Translations under genes and position numbers: made by a program | NCBI GenBank assembly: GCA_001898185.1 | Contig: MKTI01000013.1 | Span: forward strand, 62,001-126,000 | Length of the DNA: 64,000 nt | Source: Cellulomonas sp. 73-145 | GTDB lineage: Bacteria; Actinomycetota; Actinomycetes; Actinomycetales; Cellulomonadaceae | Direction: 5' to 3' | Shown: piece after piece, positions 10,115-20,970 of the stretch | Numbering within the stretch: the first letter of the stretch is position 1 | Layout: every line of letters starts with the position of its first letter | The notes under the pieces: generated by a model | What the model saw: only the letters and a program-made list of their open reading frames with translations | What the model was told of the DNA's origin: nothing | The model's database searches: none

Positions 10115-11407
10115 TCAGTCGGCGACGCGCTCGAGGACCAGCGGGCCCCGCTCCGGAGCCGCGTCCGCGCTGATGCTGACGGCACCGACGAGCGCCTCGC
10201 GGGCCCTGCCGAACCGTTCCGGGGTGTCGGTGTGCAGCGTCATCAGGGGCTGACCGGCACGCACCCGGTCGCCCGGCTTGGCGTGCAGCTGCACACCGGC
10301 ACCGGCCTGCACGGGGTCCTCCTTGCGGGCACGCCCGGCACCGAGCCGCCAGGCGGCGATGCCGACGGCGTAGGCGTCCAGGGCTGTGAGCACCCCGTCG
10401 GCCTCCGCCAGCACCTGCTCCGTCTCGCGTGCGACCGGCAGCGTCGCGTCGGGGTCGCCGCCCTGCGCGGCGATCATCGACCGCCACACGTCCATCGCGC
10501 GACCGTCGGCGAGCGCGGCCGCAGGGTCGGCGTCGGGCCGCCCGGCGCCGGCCAGCATCTCGCGCGCCAGGGCGACGGTCAGCTCGACGACGTCCGCCGG
10601 TCCGCCACCGGCGAGCACCTCCACCGACTCGCGCACCTCGAGGGCGTTGCCCGCGGTGAGGCCCAGCGGCGTGGACATGTCGGTCAGCAGCGCCACCGTG
10701 CGGACCCCGGCGTCGGTGCCCAGCGCCACCATCGTCTGTGCCAGCTCGCGAGCGCGGTCCACGTCCTTCATGAACGCCCCGGAGCCGACCTTCACGTCGA
10801 GGACCAGCGAACCGGTGCCCTCGGCGATCTTCTTGCTCATGATCGAGCTGGCGATCAGCGGGATCGCCTCGACCGTGCCGGTGACGTCGCGCAGCGCGTA
10901 GAGCTTGCGGTCGGCCGGCGCGAGCCCGGAGCCGGCGGCGCAGATCACGGCGCCGACCTCCTCGAGCTGGCGCAGCATCTCGTCGTTGGACAACGACGCC
11001 CGCCAGCCGGGGATCGACTCGAGCTTGTCGAGCGTGCCGCCCGTGTGACCCAGACCGCGGCCGGACAGCTGCGGCACCGCCACGCCGAACACCGCCACCA
11101 GCGGTGCCAGCGGGAGCGTGATCTTGTCGCCGACGCCGCCCGTCGAGTGCTTGTCGGACGTCGGCCGGGAGAGACCTGAGAAGTCCATCCGCTCGCCGCT
11201 GGCGATCATCGCGGCCGTCCAGCGGGCGATCTCGGCACGGTCCATCCCGTTCAGCAGGATCGCCATGGCCAGGGCGGACATCTGCTCGTCGGCGACCACG
11301 CCGCGCGTGTAGGCGTCGAGCACCCAGTCGATCTGGGCGTCCGACAGCCGGTGCCCGTCCCGCTTCGCGACGATGACGTCGACCGCGTCGAAGGCCTCCG
11401 CGCTCAT
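10115..11407 (-). CDS. deoA: Thymidine phosphorylase (pyrimidine-nucleoside phosphorylase)
   Basis: 430 residues. Phosphorolyses thymidine or deoxyuridine to base and deoxyribose-1-phosphate. The glycine-rich phosphate motif KHSTGGVGDK is intact, and the alpha domain, hinge (KKIAEGTGSLVLDVKVGSGAF) and C-terminal beta domain (PVQAGAGVQLHAKPGD) are in the expected order. The ATG at 11407 overlaps the cdd stop by four bases. It is the last gene of the bmp-ABC-cdd-deoA operon. Confidence 0.95.
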   Translation of the reverse strand: MSAEAFDAVDVIVAKRDGHRLSDAQIDWVLDAYTRGVVADEQMSALAMAILLNGMDRAEIARWTAAMIASGERMDFSGLSRPTSDKHSTGGVGDKITLPLAPLVAVFGVAVPQLSGRGLGHTGGTLDKLESIPGWRASLSNDEMLRQLEEVGAVICAAGSGLAPADRKLYALRDVTGTVEAIPLIASSIMSKKIAEGTGSLVLDVKVGSGAFMKDVDRARELAQTMVALGTDAGVRTVALLTDMSTPLGLTAGNALEVRESVEVLAGGGPADVVELTVALAREMLAGAGRPDADPAAALADGRAMDVWRSMIAAQGGDPDATLPVARETEQVLAEADGVLTALDAYAVGIAAWRLGAGRARKEDPVQAGAGVQLHAKPGDRVRAGQPLMTLHTDTPERFGRAREALVGAVSISADAAPERGPLVLERVAD

Positions 11408-11811
11408 CGGGCCGCCCCTGCCCGCGTGCCGAGGTCGGCCGGGCCGAAGGCGTCCGGCAGCACCTCGCTCATCGGCCGTACCCCCGAGACCGTCTCCACC
11501 AGCAGGTCCGGTCCGCCGTGCTCGAACAGCAGCTGCCGGCAGCGGCCGCACGGCGCCAGCACCTGGCCGTCACCGGCCACGCAGGTGAACGCCACCAGCC
11601 GCCCACCACCGGACACGTGCAGCCCGGACACCAGGGCGCACTCGGCACAGAGGGTGAGGCCGTAGGACGCGTTCTCCACGTTGCAGCCCGTCACCACCCG
11701 CCCGTCGTCGACCAGCGCGGCGGCGCCCACCGGGAACCTCGAGTACGGCACGTACGCCCGCTGCGACACCTCACGTGCGGCCGCGCGCAGCCCGTCCCAG
11801 TCGATCTGCAT
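11404..11811 (-). CDS. cdd: Cytidine deaminase
   Basis: 135 residues, typical of the tetrameric zinc class. Converts (deoxy)cytidine to (deoxy)uridine. The zinc ligands are in CAEC and PCGRC, with the catalytic Glu in CAE, and the substrate segment FPVGAAALVDDG is present. It starts two bases after the upstream permease stop and overlaps deoA, so transporter, deaminase and phosphorylase are co-expressed. Confidence 0.95.
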   Translation of the reverse strand: MQIDWDGLRAAAREVSQRAYVPYSRFPVGAAALVDDGRVVTGCNVENASYGLTLCAECALVSGLHVSGGGRLVAFTCVAGDGQVLAPCGRCRQLLFEHGGPDLLVETVSGVRPMSEVLPDAFGPADLGTRAGAAR

Positions 11812-11812
11812 G

Positions 11813-13111
11813 TCAGCCCTTCACGTAGGGGACGCCGTCGGCGGCGGGGCCGCGCACGCGGCCGACGAATCCGGCGACCGCGAGCACCGTCAGCACGTAC
11901 GGCAGCATCAGCATGAACTGGCTGGGCACCGGTGTGCCGACCACCGACAGCACGGACGCCAGCTTGGTGGCGAAGCCGAACAGCAGGGCGGCGCCGAGCG
12001 ACCCGAACGGGGTCCACCGGCCGAGGATCATCGCGGCGAGCGCAATGTACCCGCGGCCGCCGGACATCTCCTGGCCGAACTGCCCGATGTACCCGATGGT
12101 GAGGAACGCACCGCCGAACCCGGCGGTCGCGGACCCCATCACGACGTTGCGCCAGCGCACCTTGTTCACGGGGATGCCGACGGTGTCGGCCGCCTCCGGG
12201 TGCTCGCCGACGGCCCGCACGCGCAGGCCCCAGCGGGTGCGGAACAGGCCGATGGTGAGCACCGCGACGGCGATGTAGAGGGCGTAGACGATCACCGTCT
12301 GCCGGAAGAGCACCGGGCCGAGCACCGGGATCTTCTCGAGCAGCGGGATGGCGATCGGCTGCATCAGCGGCGGGGTGTTCAACCGCGCCGAGTTGGGCTT
12401 CAGCACCGCGGAGAACAGGAAGCTCGTCAGGCCGACGGCGAGCACGTTGAGCACCACGCCGACGATGATCTGGTTCACCGCGTACCGCACCGTGAACAGC
12501 GCGAGCAGCAGGCCGAGCAGGTAGCCGGCGACCGGCGCCGCGAGCAGGCCGGCGTAGACGTTGTGCGTCACCGACGCCACGACCGCCGCCGCGAAGGCGC
12601 CCACCAGCAGCTGTCCCTCGATCGCGATGTTCACCACGCCGGACCGCTCGCACAGCACACCGCCGAACGCGCCGAACGCCAGCGGCACCGCCAGCAGCAG
12701 CGAGCCCTGCAGCAGGTCCACCAGCGACGTCTGCTTGCCGGCGACCGCCCACACCAGGAAGGCGAACACCCAGAGCAGGCCGAACCCGGCCAGCAGCCAC
12801 ATCGGCGTGCGCCGCCGCCGAACCGTCTGCGCGACCGTGAAGGCGGCGATCAGCAGGCACACCACGCCGATGACGATGTTGGTCACCTGCGACGGCACGA
12901 CCAGCGGCGACAGCTGCACGGCGTCGGTACGGAACGACAGGTCGAACCGGCTGTGCGCGCCGGACGGAGCCCCGACGCCGAAGGCGAGCAGGGCCAGCAG
13001 CCCGGCCGCGGCGGTGATGCCGGGCACCCGCCACGACACCTTCGGTGCGACGACGCCGCGCTCGGGAGCTGCCAGCGGCTGGGCCGGCGGGGTTGCGGTG
13101 ACGGTGCTCAT
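11813..13111 (-). CDS. Nucleoside ABC transporter permease (NupQ/YufQ-like)
   Basis: 432 residues, integral membrane protein of the branched-chain-type permease family used with BMP lipoproteins. After a short cytosolic N-terminus there are about ten hydrophobic segments. The signature region GEHPEAADTVGIPVNKVR and the GGRGYIALAAMILGRW segment near the C-terminus are typical of nucleoside and simple-sugar importers. The ATG at 13111 overlaps the preceding permease by four bases; a longer frame upstream is a shadow. It pairs with the upstream permease as a heterodimer. Confidence 0.9.
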   Translation of the reverse strand: MSTVTATPPAQPLAAPERGVVAPKVSWRVPGITAAAGLLALLAFGVGAPSGAHSRFDLSFRTDAVQLSPLVVPSQVTNIVIGVVCLLIAAFTVAQTVRRRRTPMWLLAGFGLLWVFAFLVWAVAGKQTSLVDLLQGSLLLAVPLAFGAFGGVLCERSGVVNIAIEGQLLVGAFAAAVVASVTHNVYAGLLAAPVAGYLLGLLLALFTVRYAVNQIIVGVVLNVLAVGLTSFLFSAVLKPNSARLNTPPLMQPIAIPLLEKIPVLGPVLFRQTVIVYALYIAVAVLTIGLFRTRWGLRVRAVGEHPEAADTVGIPVNKVRWRNVVMGSATAGFGGAFLTIGYIGQFGQEMSGGRGYIALAAMILGRWTPFGSLGAALLFGFATKLASVLSVVGTPVPSQFMLMLPYVLTVLAVAGFVGRVRGPAADGVPYVKG

Positions 13112-14345
13112 GCCAGGGCCCCCTCGACGTCGGCGCTGGGCGCCGGCAGACGGAAGATCGTGCGGACCAGACCAGGTGCGGCGATGAACAGCACGACGAG
13201 CGCCTGGAGCACCAGCACGATGTCGATCGGCGTGCCGGTGACCACCTCCATGAAGCGGCCTCCGGCGGACAGGCCGCCGTACAGCAGGCCGGCCGCGACG
13301 ATGCCGCCGGGCTTGGAGCGACCGAGCAGCGCGACGGTGATCGCGTCGAAGCCGATCGTGCCGGCGATGCCGTCGGTCAGGTACTTGCTGGTGCCCAGCA
13401 GCTGCACCGCGCCGGCCAGGCCGGCCAGCGCACCGGAGGCCAGCATCACGTACGCCGTCATGCGGGCCACGCTGATGCCTGCGGTACGGGAGGCGTACGG
13501 GTTGGCGCCGACCGCCCGGAACTGGAAGCCCAGGCGCGAGCGGGACATCAGCCACCACACGAACGCGGCGGCGACGAGCGCCAGCACGAAGCCCCACGTG
13601 GCCCGGTACTGCGAGCCGAACAGCAGCGGCAGCTGCGCGTTCGTCAGCACGGTCTGGGACTTGGGCTCCTGCGAGCCGTGCACGCGGAAGGCCGAGGTGG
13701 TCAGCAACCACGCCAGCAGGAACGACGCGACGTAGTTGAGCATGATCGTGACGATCACCTCGTGGGCGCCGGTCCGCGCCTTGAGCACGCCGGCGATGCC
13801 GCCCCACACCGCACCGGCGAGGACGCCGACGACCAGCGCGACCAGCACCGCCACCACCGGCGGCAGGTGGAACGTGAACCCGACGTAGCCCGACACCACC
13901 GCGCCCATGATCACCTGCCCCTGGGCGCCGATGTTGAACAGCCCGGCGCGGAACGCCACCGCCACCGCGAGCGAGGCGATGATCAGGGGCGTCGAGGTGG
14001 TGATCGTCTCGGTCAGCGGCCGGATCGCCTTGAGGACCGTGGTGGCCTGGTAGTCCAGGACGGCGCCGCGGAAGAGCGCGGCGTACGCGCCGCTGACCGA
14101 GTGCCAGGCGGCGCCGAGCAGGTCACCGGGGCGGGCGAAGAAGTAGCCGGCGGCGGCGGTCACCTTCTTGTCGACCGCCGCGATCAGGATGCCGCCGATG
14201 ACGAGGGCCAGGACGAACGCGAGGACGGTCGTCAGGACCTCCCCGCTCGAGACCCGGCGCAGCCAGGAGGACGCCCGCTGCTCGCTCGACGGCTCCGGCG
14301 GCGCCGCCGGCGGTGCCGCGGCCCGGTCGGGAACCAGCTCGTCGG

Positions 14346-14349
<4 letters not shown>
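13108..14349 (-). CDS. Nucleoside ABC transporter permease (NupP/YufP-like)
   Basis: 413 residues with a hydrophilic N-terminus of about 35 residues, then about nine membrane segments. The motif GANPYASRTAGISVAR matches the cytosolic EAA-like loop of this permease family. Overlaps by four bases both with the ATPase gene upstream and with the second permease downstream. Imports nucleosides together with the BMP lipoprotein and the double ATPase. Confidence 0.9.
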
Positions 14350-15947
<1,598 letters not shown>

Positions 15948-16035
15948 GTGCCCCTCCTCGGGCCTGCCGACGCTGGCCGGCCCCGCCGACCGCACCGACG
16001 ACAGTAGCGGCCACCGTCGGCCGCGGGCTCAGACG

Positions 16036-16076
16036 CGACCGAGCCGGCCCGGGACGTGCCCGGACCGGCTCGGTCG
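16036..16076 (-). terminator. Intra-operon hairpin between bmp lipoprotein and ATPase genes
   Basis: Inverted repeat with CGACCGAGCCGG outer arms and a CGGG/CCCG inner stem, 7 bases after the bmp stop and about 90 bases before the ATPase start. A partial terminator or mRNA-stabilising structure at this place would give more binding protein than membrane components. The structure is seen; the effect is inferred. Confidence 0.65.
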
Positions 16077-16082
16077 ACGGAC

Positions 16083-17198
16083 TCAGGAGGCCTTCGGCGC
16101 GTTCGCCGACTGGACCGTGATCTTGCCGGAGATGATGTCGGCCTTCAGCTGGTCGACCTCCGACTTCAGGTCGGACGGCACCTTCGAGTCGAGGTCGTGG
16201 TACGGCGCGATGCCGACCCCGTTGTTCTTCAGCGTGCCGACGTACGGCGTCGCGTCGAACTTGTTGCCCGCCGCGTCGGTGACCGCGGAGCCCACGGCCG
16301 CACCGATCAGCTTCATCACCGAGGTGAGGATGATCGAGGACGAGTCGGGGTTGATCAGCGCACCGTCGGAGTCGACCCAGATCACCAGGGTGCCCGGGGT
16401 GGCCTTGGCGGCCGTGAGGGCGTCGAGCGCGGCACCGCCGGCGACCGGCAGCAGGATGTCCGCGCCCGCGGCGACCAGCGAGTCGGCGTTGGCCTTGCCC
16501 GAGCCCGGGTCGAACGGGCTGTTGCCGCCGTCGAACAGGCCGTCCTGCTTGGCCTTGTCCCACCCGATCAGCTGGACGTTCTTGCCCTTGACCTGGTTGT
16601 ACTTGGCGATGCCGTCGGCGAAGCCGTCCATGAACACGGTGACGGTCGGGATCTTCAGACCGCCGTACGTGCCGACCTTGCCGGTCTTCGACATGCCCGC
16701 GGCGAGGTAGCCGGCGAGGTACGCGGCCTGCGCGGTGTCGAACTCGAGCGGCTTGACGTTGTCGAGGGTGAGGGCCTTGCCCTGCGCGTCCGTCGGCTGC
16801 GCGTCGACGAGCGCGAACTTCGTCTTGGTGTTCGCCTTCGCCGCGTCACCGGTCGCCGTGGACAGCTTGAAGCCGACCGTGACGATGATGTTGCAGTTCT
16901 GGCTGAGCATGTTCTGGATGTTCGGCGTGTACGCGTCGTCCGTCTTCGACTCGGCGCTGGCCGTCTGGATGCCCAGCTTGCCCGCCGCGTCCTTCAGGCC
17001 CTGGAAGCCGGACTCGTTGAAGGACTTGTCGTTGAAGCCGCCGGAGTCGGAGACGATGCAGCCCTTGAAGCTGGAGTTGGCTGCACCGCTGGCGGCTGCC
17101 GACGAGGTCGAACCACCGGTCGTCGGGGCGCTGCCGCACGCCGCGAGCGCGAGGGCGATCGCGCCGGTGAGCGCCGCCGCTCGAATCACGTTCTTCAC
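16083..17198 (-). CDS. bmpA: BMP-family nucleoside-binding lipoprotein
   Basis: 371 residues. A type II signal peptide ends in LAAC (Cys about residue 21), so it is a lipid-anchored substrate receptor at the outer face of the membrane. The Bmp domain follows, with GGFNDKSFNESGFQGL near the start of the mature protein and DKAKQDGLFDGG farther on. BMP lipoproteins such as PnrA bind purine nucleosides. The GTG at 17198 is supported by AGGAGA five bases upstream and by the signal peptide beginning right there. First gene of the transporter operon. Confidence 0.92.
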   Translation of the reverse strand: MKNVIRAAALTGAIALALAACGSAPTTGGSTSSAAASGAANSSFKGCIVSDSGGFNDKSFNESGFQGLKDAAGKLGIQTASAESKTDDAYTPNIQNMLSQNCNIIVTVGFKLSTATGDAAKANTKTKFALVDAQPTDAQGKALTLDNVKPLEFDTAQAAYLAGYLAAGMSKTGKVGTYGGLKIPTVTVFMDGFADGIAKYNQVKGKNVQLIGWDKAKQDGLFDGGNSPFDPGSGKANADSLVAAGADILLPVAGGAALDALTAAKATPGTLVIWVDSDGALINPDSSSIILTSVMKLIGAAVGSAVTDAAGNKFDATPYVGTLKNNGVGIAPYHDLDSKVPSDLKSEVDQLKADIISGKITVQSANAPKAS

Positions 17199-17434
17199 TG
17201 GGTCTCCTGGGGTTCTCGTCGCCGCGCCGGCGGCCAGGGGTCCGAGCCGGCGACGACGCGCCGTTGCGCCGCCGCCGGGTCGGAAGCCGACCGGCATCGA
17301 TCAGACGCGACCCTAGTGAGCGCTGCGTGTCCGTTGCGTTACCTGGCGGTATAGATCGAGCATCCGTTACCGCATTGGTACCTGGACCGGTCGCGCGCGC
17401 CGCCGGACGGGTGACGGGATCGGCGGTACGGCGC
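17199..17434 (-). promoter_or_regulatory. Leader and presumed promoter region of the nucleoside uptake operon
   Basis: 236 bases between the amidohydrolase stop and bmp. A GGTAACG heptamer on the bmp strand is repeated at 17337-17343 and 17365-17371, 28 bases apart, with a TATACC element between them that could be a -10 box. These repeats are candidates for a regulator that senses nucleosides. No clear -35 element was identified. Confidence 0.4.
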
Positions 17435-18736
17435 TCAGCGCACCGTCTCGACCGGCTCGTGCCGGCCGCCCAGCATCGCGGCGCGGGCGAGCAGCAGCGC
17501 GCCTGCCTCGATCGCACGCTCGTCGACCCGGAGGTCGCCCTGGTGGATGTCGTACGTGTGGCCGCCCGGGGTCCGCGTGCCGAGTCGCGCCAGCGCTCCC
17601 GGCACCTTGGTCAGGTACCACGCGAAGTCCTCGCCGCCGAGCGACTGCTCGGTCAGCGTGACGGCGTCCGGGCCGAGCACGTCGCGTGCGGCCGCCTCGA
17701 GCACCGCGGTGCTCCGCTCGTCGTTCTCCACGGGGGGCACACCGCGCTCGTGCCGGACCTCGAGCTCGACGCCGTAGGGCTGGACCACCTCGCGCACGGC
17801 GGACTCGAACACCTCCGAGGCGTGCTCCCACGCGCGGACGTCGAGGCAGCGGAGGGTGCCGGACAGCGAGCCGGTCGGCGGGATCGCGTTGGGTGCGGCG
17901 CCGGCGCGCACAGCACCCCACGTCAGGTTGACGCCCGAGCGCGGGTCGAGCCGCCGTCCGAGGACGGCAGGCACCTGCGTGATCACCTGGGCGAGGGCGA
18001 ACACGACGTCGGCCGTCAGGTGCGGACGCGAGGTGTGACCACCGGGGCCCGTGAGGGTGACGTAGACCTCGTCCGACGCCGAGGTGATCGGGCCGATCCG
18101 GGTGCCGACCAGGCCGACGTCGAGCTTCGGGTCGCAGTGCACCGCGAAGATCTGGGCGACACCGTCCAGTCCGCCGGCGTTCATCACGTCGATGGACCCG
18201 CCCGGCTGGACCTCCTCCGCCGGCTGGAACACGAGCCGCACCGCGGTGCGCAGGTCCCCCGTCGCGTCGAGCTGCGCCAGCGCGAGACCGGCACCGAGCA
18301 CCGCCGTGGTGTGCACGTCGTGGCCGCAGGCGTGCGCGACGTTACGGACGGTCGAGGTCCACGGCAGCTCGCAGCGGTCGACCACCGGGAGTGCGTCGAT
18401 GTCGGCCCGCAGCGCGACGCGACGGACGTTCGGACCGGTGGGCCCGAGGTCGCACAGCAGCCCGGCGCCCGGCAGCAGCCGGGGACGCAGCCCGGCGGCG
18501 GCGAGCCGGTCGGCGACGACGCGCGTGGTGCGCTTCTCGGTCCGCGCGAGCTCGGGGTGGGCGTGCAGGTCACGACGGATGGCGACGAGCTCCGGACGGA
18601 GGGCGCCGACGATGCCGTGCAGGCGCGCCGCGAACGCGCTCTCCGGCGCCGGCGTCAACGAGGTGATCGGCGGCACGGGGTCGGTCGAGGCCGTCAGCTG
18701 GAGCGGTAGCACGGAATCCGGCTCGGGCTGCGACAC
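17435..18736 (-). CDS. M20D-family amidohydrolase (AmiB1/HipO-like)
   Basis: 433 residues of the amidohydrolase branch of peptidase family M20. Metal-site segments are visible in order: HAHPEL, RADIDALP, ACGHDVHT, and QPAEEVQPGG containing the catalytic Glu. The inserted dimerisation domain begins near GPGGHTSRPH. Relatives hydrolyse N-acyl amino acids, indole-3-acetyl amino acids or peptides, so the substrate is uncertain. In mycobacteria AmiA1/AmiB1 also sit beside deoD-pmmB and near add-deoA-cdd-sdh, which supports orthology by position. The first 30-40 residues are Pro/Ala-rich and the start may be shorter. Confidence 0.85.
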   Translation of the reverse strand: MSQPEPDSVLPLQLTASTDPVPPITSLTPAPESAFAARLHGIVGALRPELVAIRRDLHAHPELARTEKRTTRVVADRLAAAGLRPRLLPGAGLLCDLGPTGPNVRRVALRADIDALPVVDRCELPWTSTVRNVAHACGHDVHTTAVLGAGLALAQLDATGDLRTAVRLVFQPAEEVQPGGSIDVMNAGGLDGVAQIFAVHCDPKLDVGLVGTRIGPITSASDEVYVTLTGPGGHTSRPHLTADVVFALAQVITQVPAVLGRRLDPRSGVNLTWGAVRAGAAPNAIPPTGSLSGTLRCLDVRAWEHASEVFESAVREVVQPYGVELEVRHERGVPPVENDERSTAVLEAAARDVLGPDAVTLTEQSLGGEDFAWYLTKVPGALARLGTRTPGGHTYDIHQGDLRVDERAIEAGALLLARAAMLGGRHEPVETVR

Positions 18737-18813
18737 ACCGCGAGCCTAGTCGCGGCCGGTGGCGCCCCACCGAGCGCGACCAGCGGACGGACGCCGGTCG
18801 CCGCACCGTGCCG

Positions 18814-19944
18814 TCAGAGCAGGTCCTCCCGGCCCCGGGCACGCCACCCGTCGACCGCAGCCTTCACCGCCTGGGCGTGCTCGCGGGTGGTGACCAGCAC
18901 CGCGTCAGCGGTGTCCACCACCACGGCTCCCGGCACCCCGACCACCGAGACGGTCCGACTGCCGGTCACCACCAGCGCGTCGGCGGCGTCGACCCGCAGC
19001 ACCGCGGCGTCGTCGCCGAGCGTCGTGCCGCCCGCCGCCTGCAGCAGCGCACCGAGCGAGGCGAAGTCGCCGATGTCGTCCCAGCCGAACTCGCCCGGCA
19101 CCACGGCGACGCCGCCGGCGGCGGCGACCGGTTCGGCGATCGCGTGGTCGATCGCGATCTTGGTCAGCCCCGGCCAGATCCGGGCCAGCGCAGCGTCCCG
19201 CTCCGGGGTGTCCCACACCCGCGCGAGCTCGCGGACGCCGTCCGCCAGCGCCGGCAGCTGCGTGGCGAGGTGGTCGAGCAGCACCTGCGCCTTGACGATG
19301 AACATGCCCGCGTTCCAGCGGTACTCCCCCGTGGCCAGGTACTCCGCAGCCGTCTGCGCGTCCGGCTTCTCGGTGAAGCCCACGACGTGGCGCGCGCTCG
19401 GCGCCTCGGGCACCCCGAGCGGCGCACCGGCGTGCACGTAGCCGAACGCGGTGGACGGTTCGGTGGCCGCGATGCCGATGGTCGCGACGTAGCCGGCACG
19501 CGCGGCCGCGACACCCTCACGGACCGCCCGGCCGAACTCCTCGGCACCGCTGATCACGTGGTCGGCGGCGAACGAGCCGAGCACCACGTCCGGACCGTGC
19601 CGGTGCTCCAGCACCGCGGCCGCCAGCCCGATCGCGGCCATCGAGTCCCGCGGCGACGGTTCGGCCAGCACCCGCTCGGTGCCGTCGGCCAGCAGCTCGG
19701 GCAGCTGACCGCCCACGGCCGCCGCGTGGCGAGCGCCGGTCACCACGAGCACGTTGCCGGCTCCGGTCAGCGGCGTCAGCCGGTCCACCGTCGCCTGCAG
19801 CAGCGTGCGTCCCGTCCCGGTGAGGTCGAGCAGGAACTTCGGGTGGCCGGCACGGGACAGCGGCCACAGCCGGGTACCGGCACCCCCCGCGGGGACGACG
19901 GCGTGGAAGCCGGGGACGGGCGTCGTGGCGAGGTCGGCGGGCAT
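18814..19944 (-). CDS. manC: Mannose-1-phosphate guanylyltransferase
   Basis: 376 residues. Makes GDP-mannose from mannose-1-phosphate and GTP for glycans and lipoglycans. The nucleotidyltransferase signature GGAGTRLWPLSR (about residues 18-29), FTEKPD and the RWNAGMF segment are present. The C-terminal isomerase domain of bifunctional enzymes is absent. The ATG at 19944 puts the signature at the expected position; an upstream frame extension runs into the sdhC promoter. It is divergent from sdhC. It may supply mannosyl donor to glycosyltransferases such as the one at 31-32 kb. Confidence 0.9.
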   Translation of the reverse strand: MPADLATTPVPGFHAVVPAGGAGTRLWPLSRAGHPKFLLDLTGTGRTLLQATVDRLTPLTGAGNVLVVTGARHAAAVGGQLPELLADGTERVLAEPSPRDSMAAIGLAAAVLEHRHGPDVVLGSFAADHVISGAEEFGRAVREGVAAARAGYVATIGIAATEPSTAFGYVHAGAPLGVPEAPSARHVVGFTEKPDAQTAAEYLATGEYRWNAGMFIVKAQVLLDHLATQLPALADGVRELARVWDTPERDAALARIWPGLTKIAIDHAIAEPVAAAGGVAVVPGEFGWDDIGDFASLGALLQAAGGTTLGDDAAVLRVDAADALVVTGSRTVSVVGVPGAVVVDTADAVLVTTREHAQAVKAAVDGWRARGREDLL

Positions 19945-20056
19945 GGCGGCCAGGGTAGCGGCGCACGTCCCGGGCGGCTCCGGGCAGGGTCGTCGGGACG
20001 GCCACGCCGGGACCATCGGTCCGGAGCTCCGCGGCCCGGTCAGTACAGTGAACCCA

Positions 20057-20070
20057 GGACGTCGACGTCC
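20057..20070. promoter_or_regulatory. 14-base perfect palindrome upstream of sdhC
   Basis: GGACGTCGACGTCC is a perfect palindrome 33 bases before the sdhC start, inside the manC-sdhC divergent region. Its position is suitable for an operator or a 5' UTR structure. No known regulator is recognised. Confidence 0.4.
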
Positions 20071-20103
20071 TCCCCTGTGAACCTTCGCCAGGAAGGCCCT
20101 CAA

Positions 20104-20496
20104 GTGCCTACAGCGCCCTCAGCGCCGGCCGGAACGCTCTACCGCGGGCGGGAAGGCATGTGGTCGTGGGTCGCGCACCGCGTCACCGGCGTCGCGATCT
20201 TCTTCTTCCTGCTCGTGCACATCCTCGACACCGCGTTGGTGCGGGTGTCGCCCGAGGCCTACAACTCGGTGATCGGCACGTACAAGAACCCCGTGATGGG
20301 CCTGGGCGAGGCGGGGCTGGTCGCAGCGGTCGTCTTCCACGCCTTCAACGGCCTGCGGATCATCCTCGTGGACTTCTGGGCCAAGGGCGCCAAGTACCAG
20401 CGCGTGATGCTCTGGGTGGTCGTCGGGCTGTGGGTCCTCACCATGGCCGGCTTCCTGCCGCGGCACCTGATGCACGTGTTCGGAGGGGGCAACTGA
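20104..20496 (+). CDS. sdhC: Succinate dehydrogenase cytochrome b subunit
   Basis: 130 residues with three membrane helices. HRVTGVAIFFFLLVHILDT contains a candidate heme-ligand His. Anchors the complex in the membrane and carries electrons toward quinone. The GTG at 20104 is preceded by CAGGAAGG with good spacing; the frame continues upstream only as a shadow of manC. The stop shares one base with the sdhD start. Confidence 0.93.
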   Translation: MPTAPSAPAGTLYRGREGMWSWVAHRVTGVAIFFFLLVHILDTALVRVSPEAYNSVIGTYKNPVMGLGEAGLVAAVVFHAFNGLRIILVDFWAKGAKYQRVMLWVVVGLWVLTMAGFLPRHLMHVFGGGN

Positions 20497-20945
20497 TGAG
20501 CGCGATCGCCGATCCGAAGGCCCCGTTCGTCCGCCGCAACCGGCGGACCACCCGCGGCAACACCGAGCTGTGGGGCTGGATCTTCATGCGCGCCTCGGGC
20601 GTGCTGCTCGTGGTGCTGATCTTCGGCCACCTGTTCGTCAACCTGTGGGCCGGCAAGGGCATCCACGCGATCGACTTCGGCTTCGTCGCCGGCAAGTGGG
20701 CGTCCCCGTTCTGGCAGGTCTGGGACCTGCTCATGCTGTGGCTGGCGATGATCCACGGCACCAACGGCGTCCGGACCGTCATCAACGACTACGCCGAGCG
20801 GGACACCACCCGGCTGGTGCTCAAGTCGGTCCTGGCGCTCGCGTTCGTGGTGGTGGTCGTGCTGGGCACCCTGGTGATCTTCACCTTCGACCCGTGCCCG
20901 GCAGGCGCCCCCGCGAACCTGCTGCCGTCGTTCTGCCACGCCTGA
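20496..20945 (+). CDS. sdhD: Succinate dehydrogenase hydrophobic membrane anchor subunit
   Basis: 149 residues with a charged N-terminus of about 30 residues and three membrane helices. [12 protein letters not shown] and [15 protein letters not shown] carry His residues expected to bind heme or shape the quinone site. It starts on the last base of the sdhC stop. The C-terminus ends with a short Cys/Pro-containing tail ([16 protein letters not shown]). Confidence 0.92.
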   Translation: MSAIADPKAPFVRRNRRTTRGNTELWGWIFMRASGVLLVVLIFGHLFVNLWAGKGIHAIDFGFVAGKWASPFWQVWDLLMLWLAMIHGTNGVRTVINDYAERDTTRLVLKSVLALAFVVVVVLGTLVIFTFDPCPAGAPANLLPSFCHA

Positions 20946-20970
20946 CCGCGCCCGAGACCCGAGGACAACC

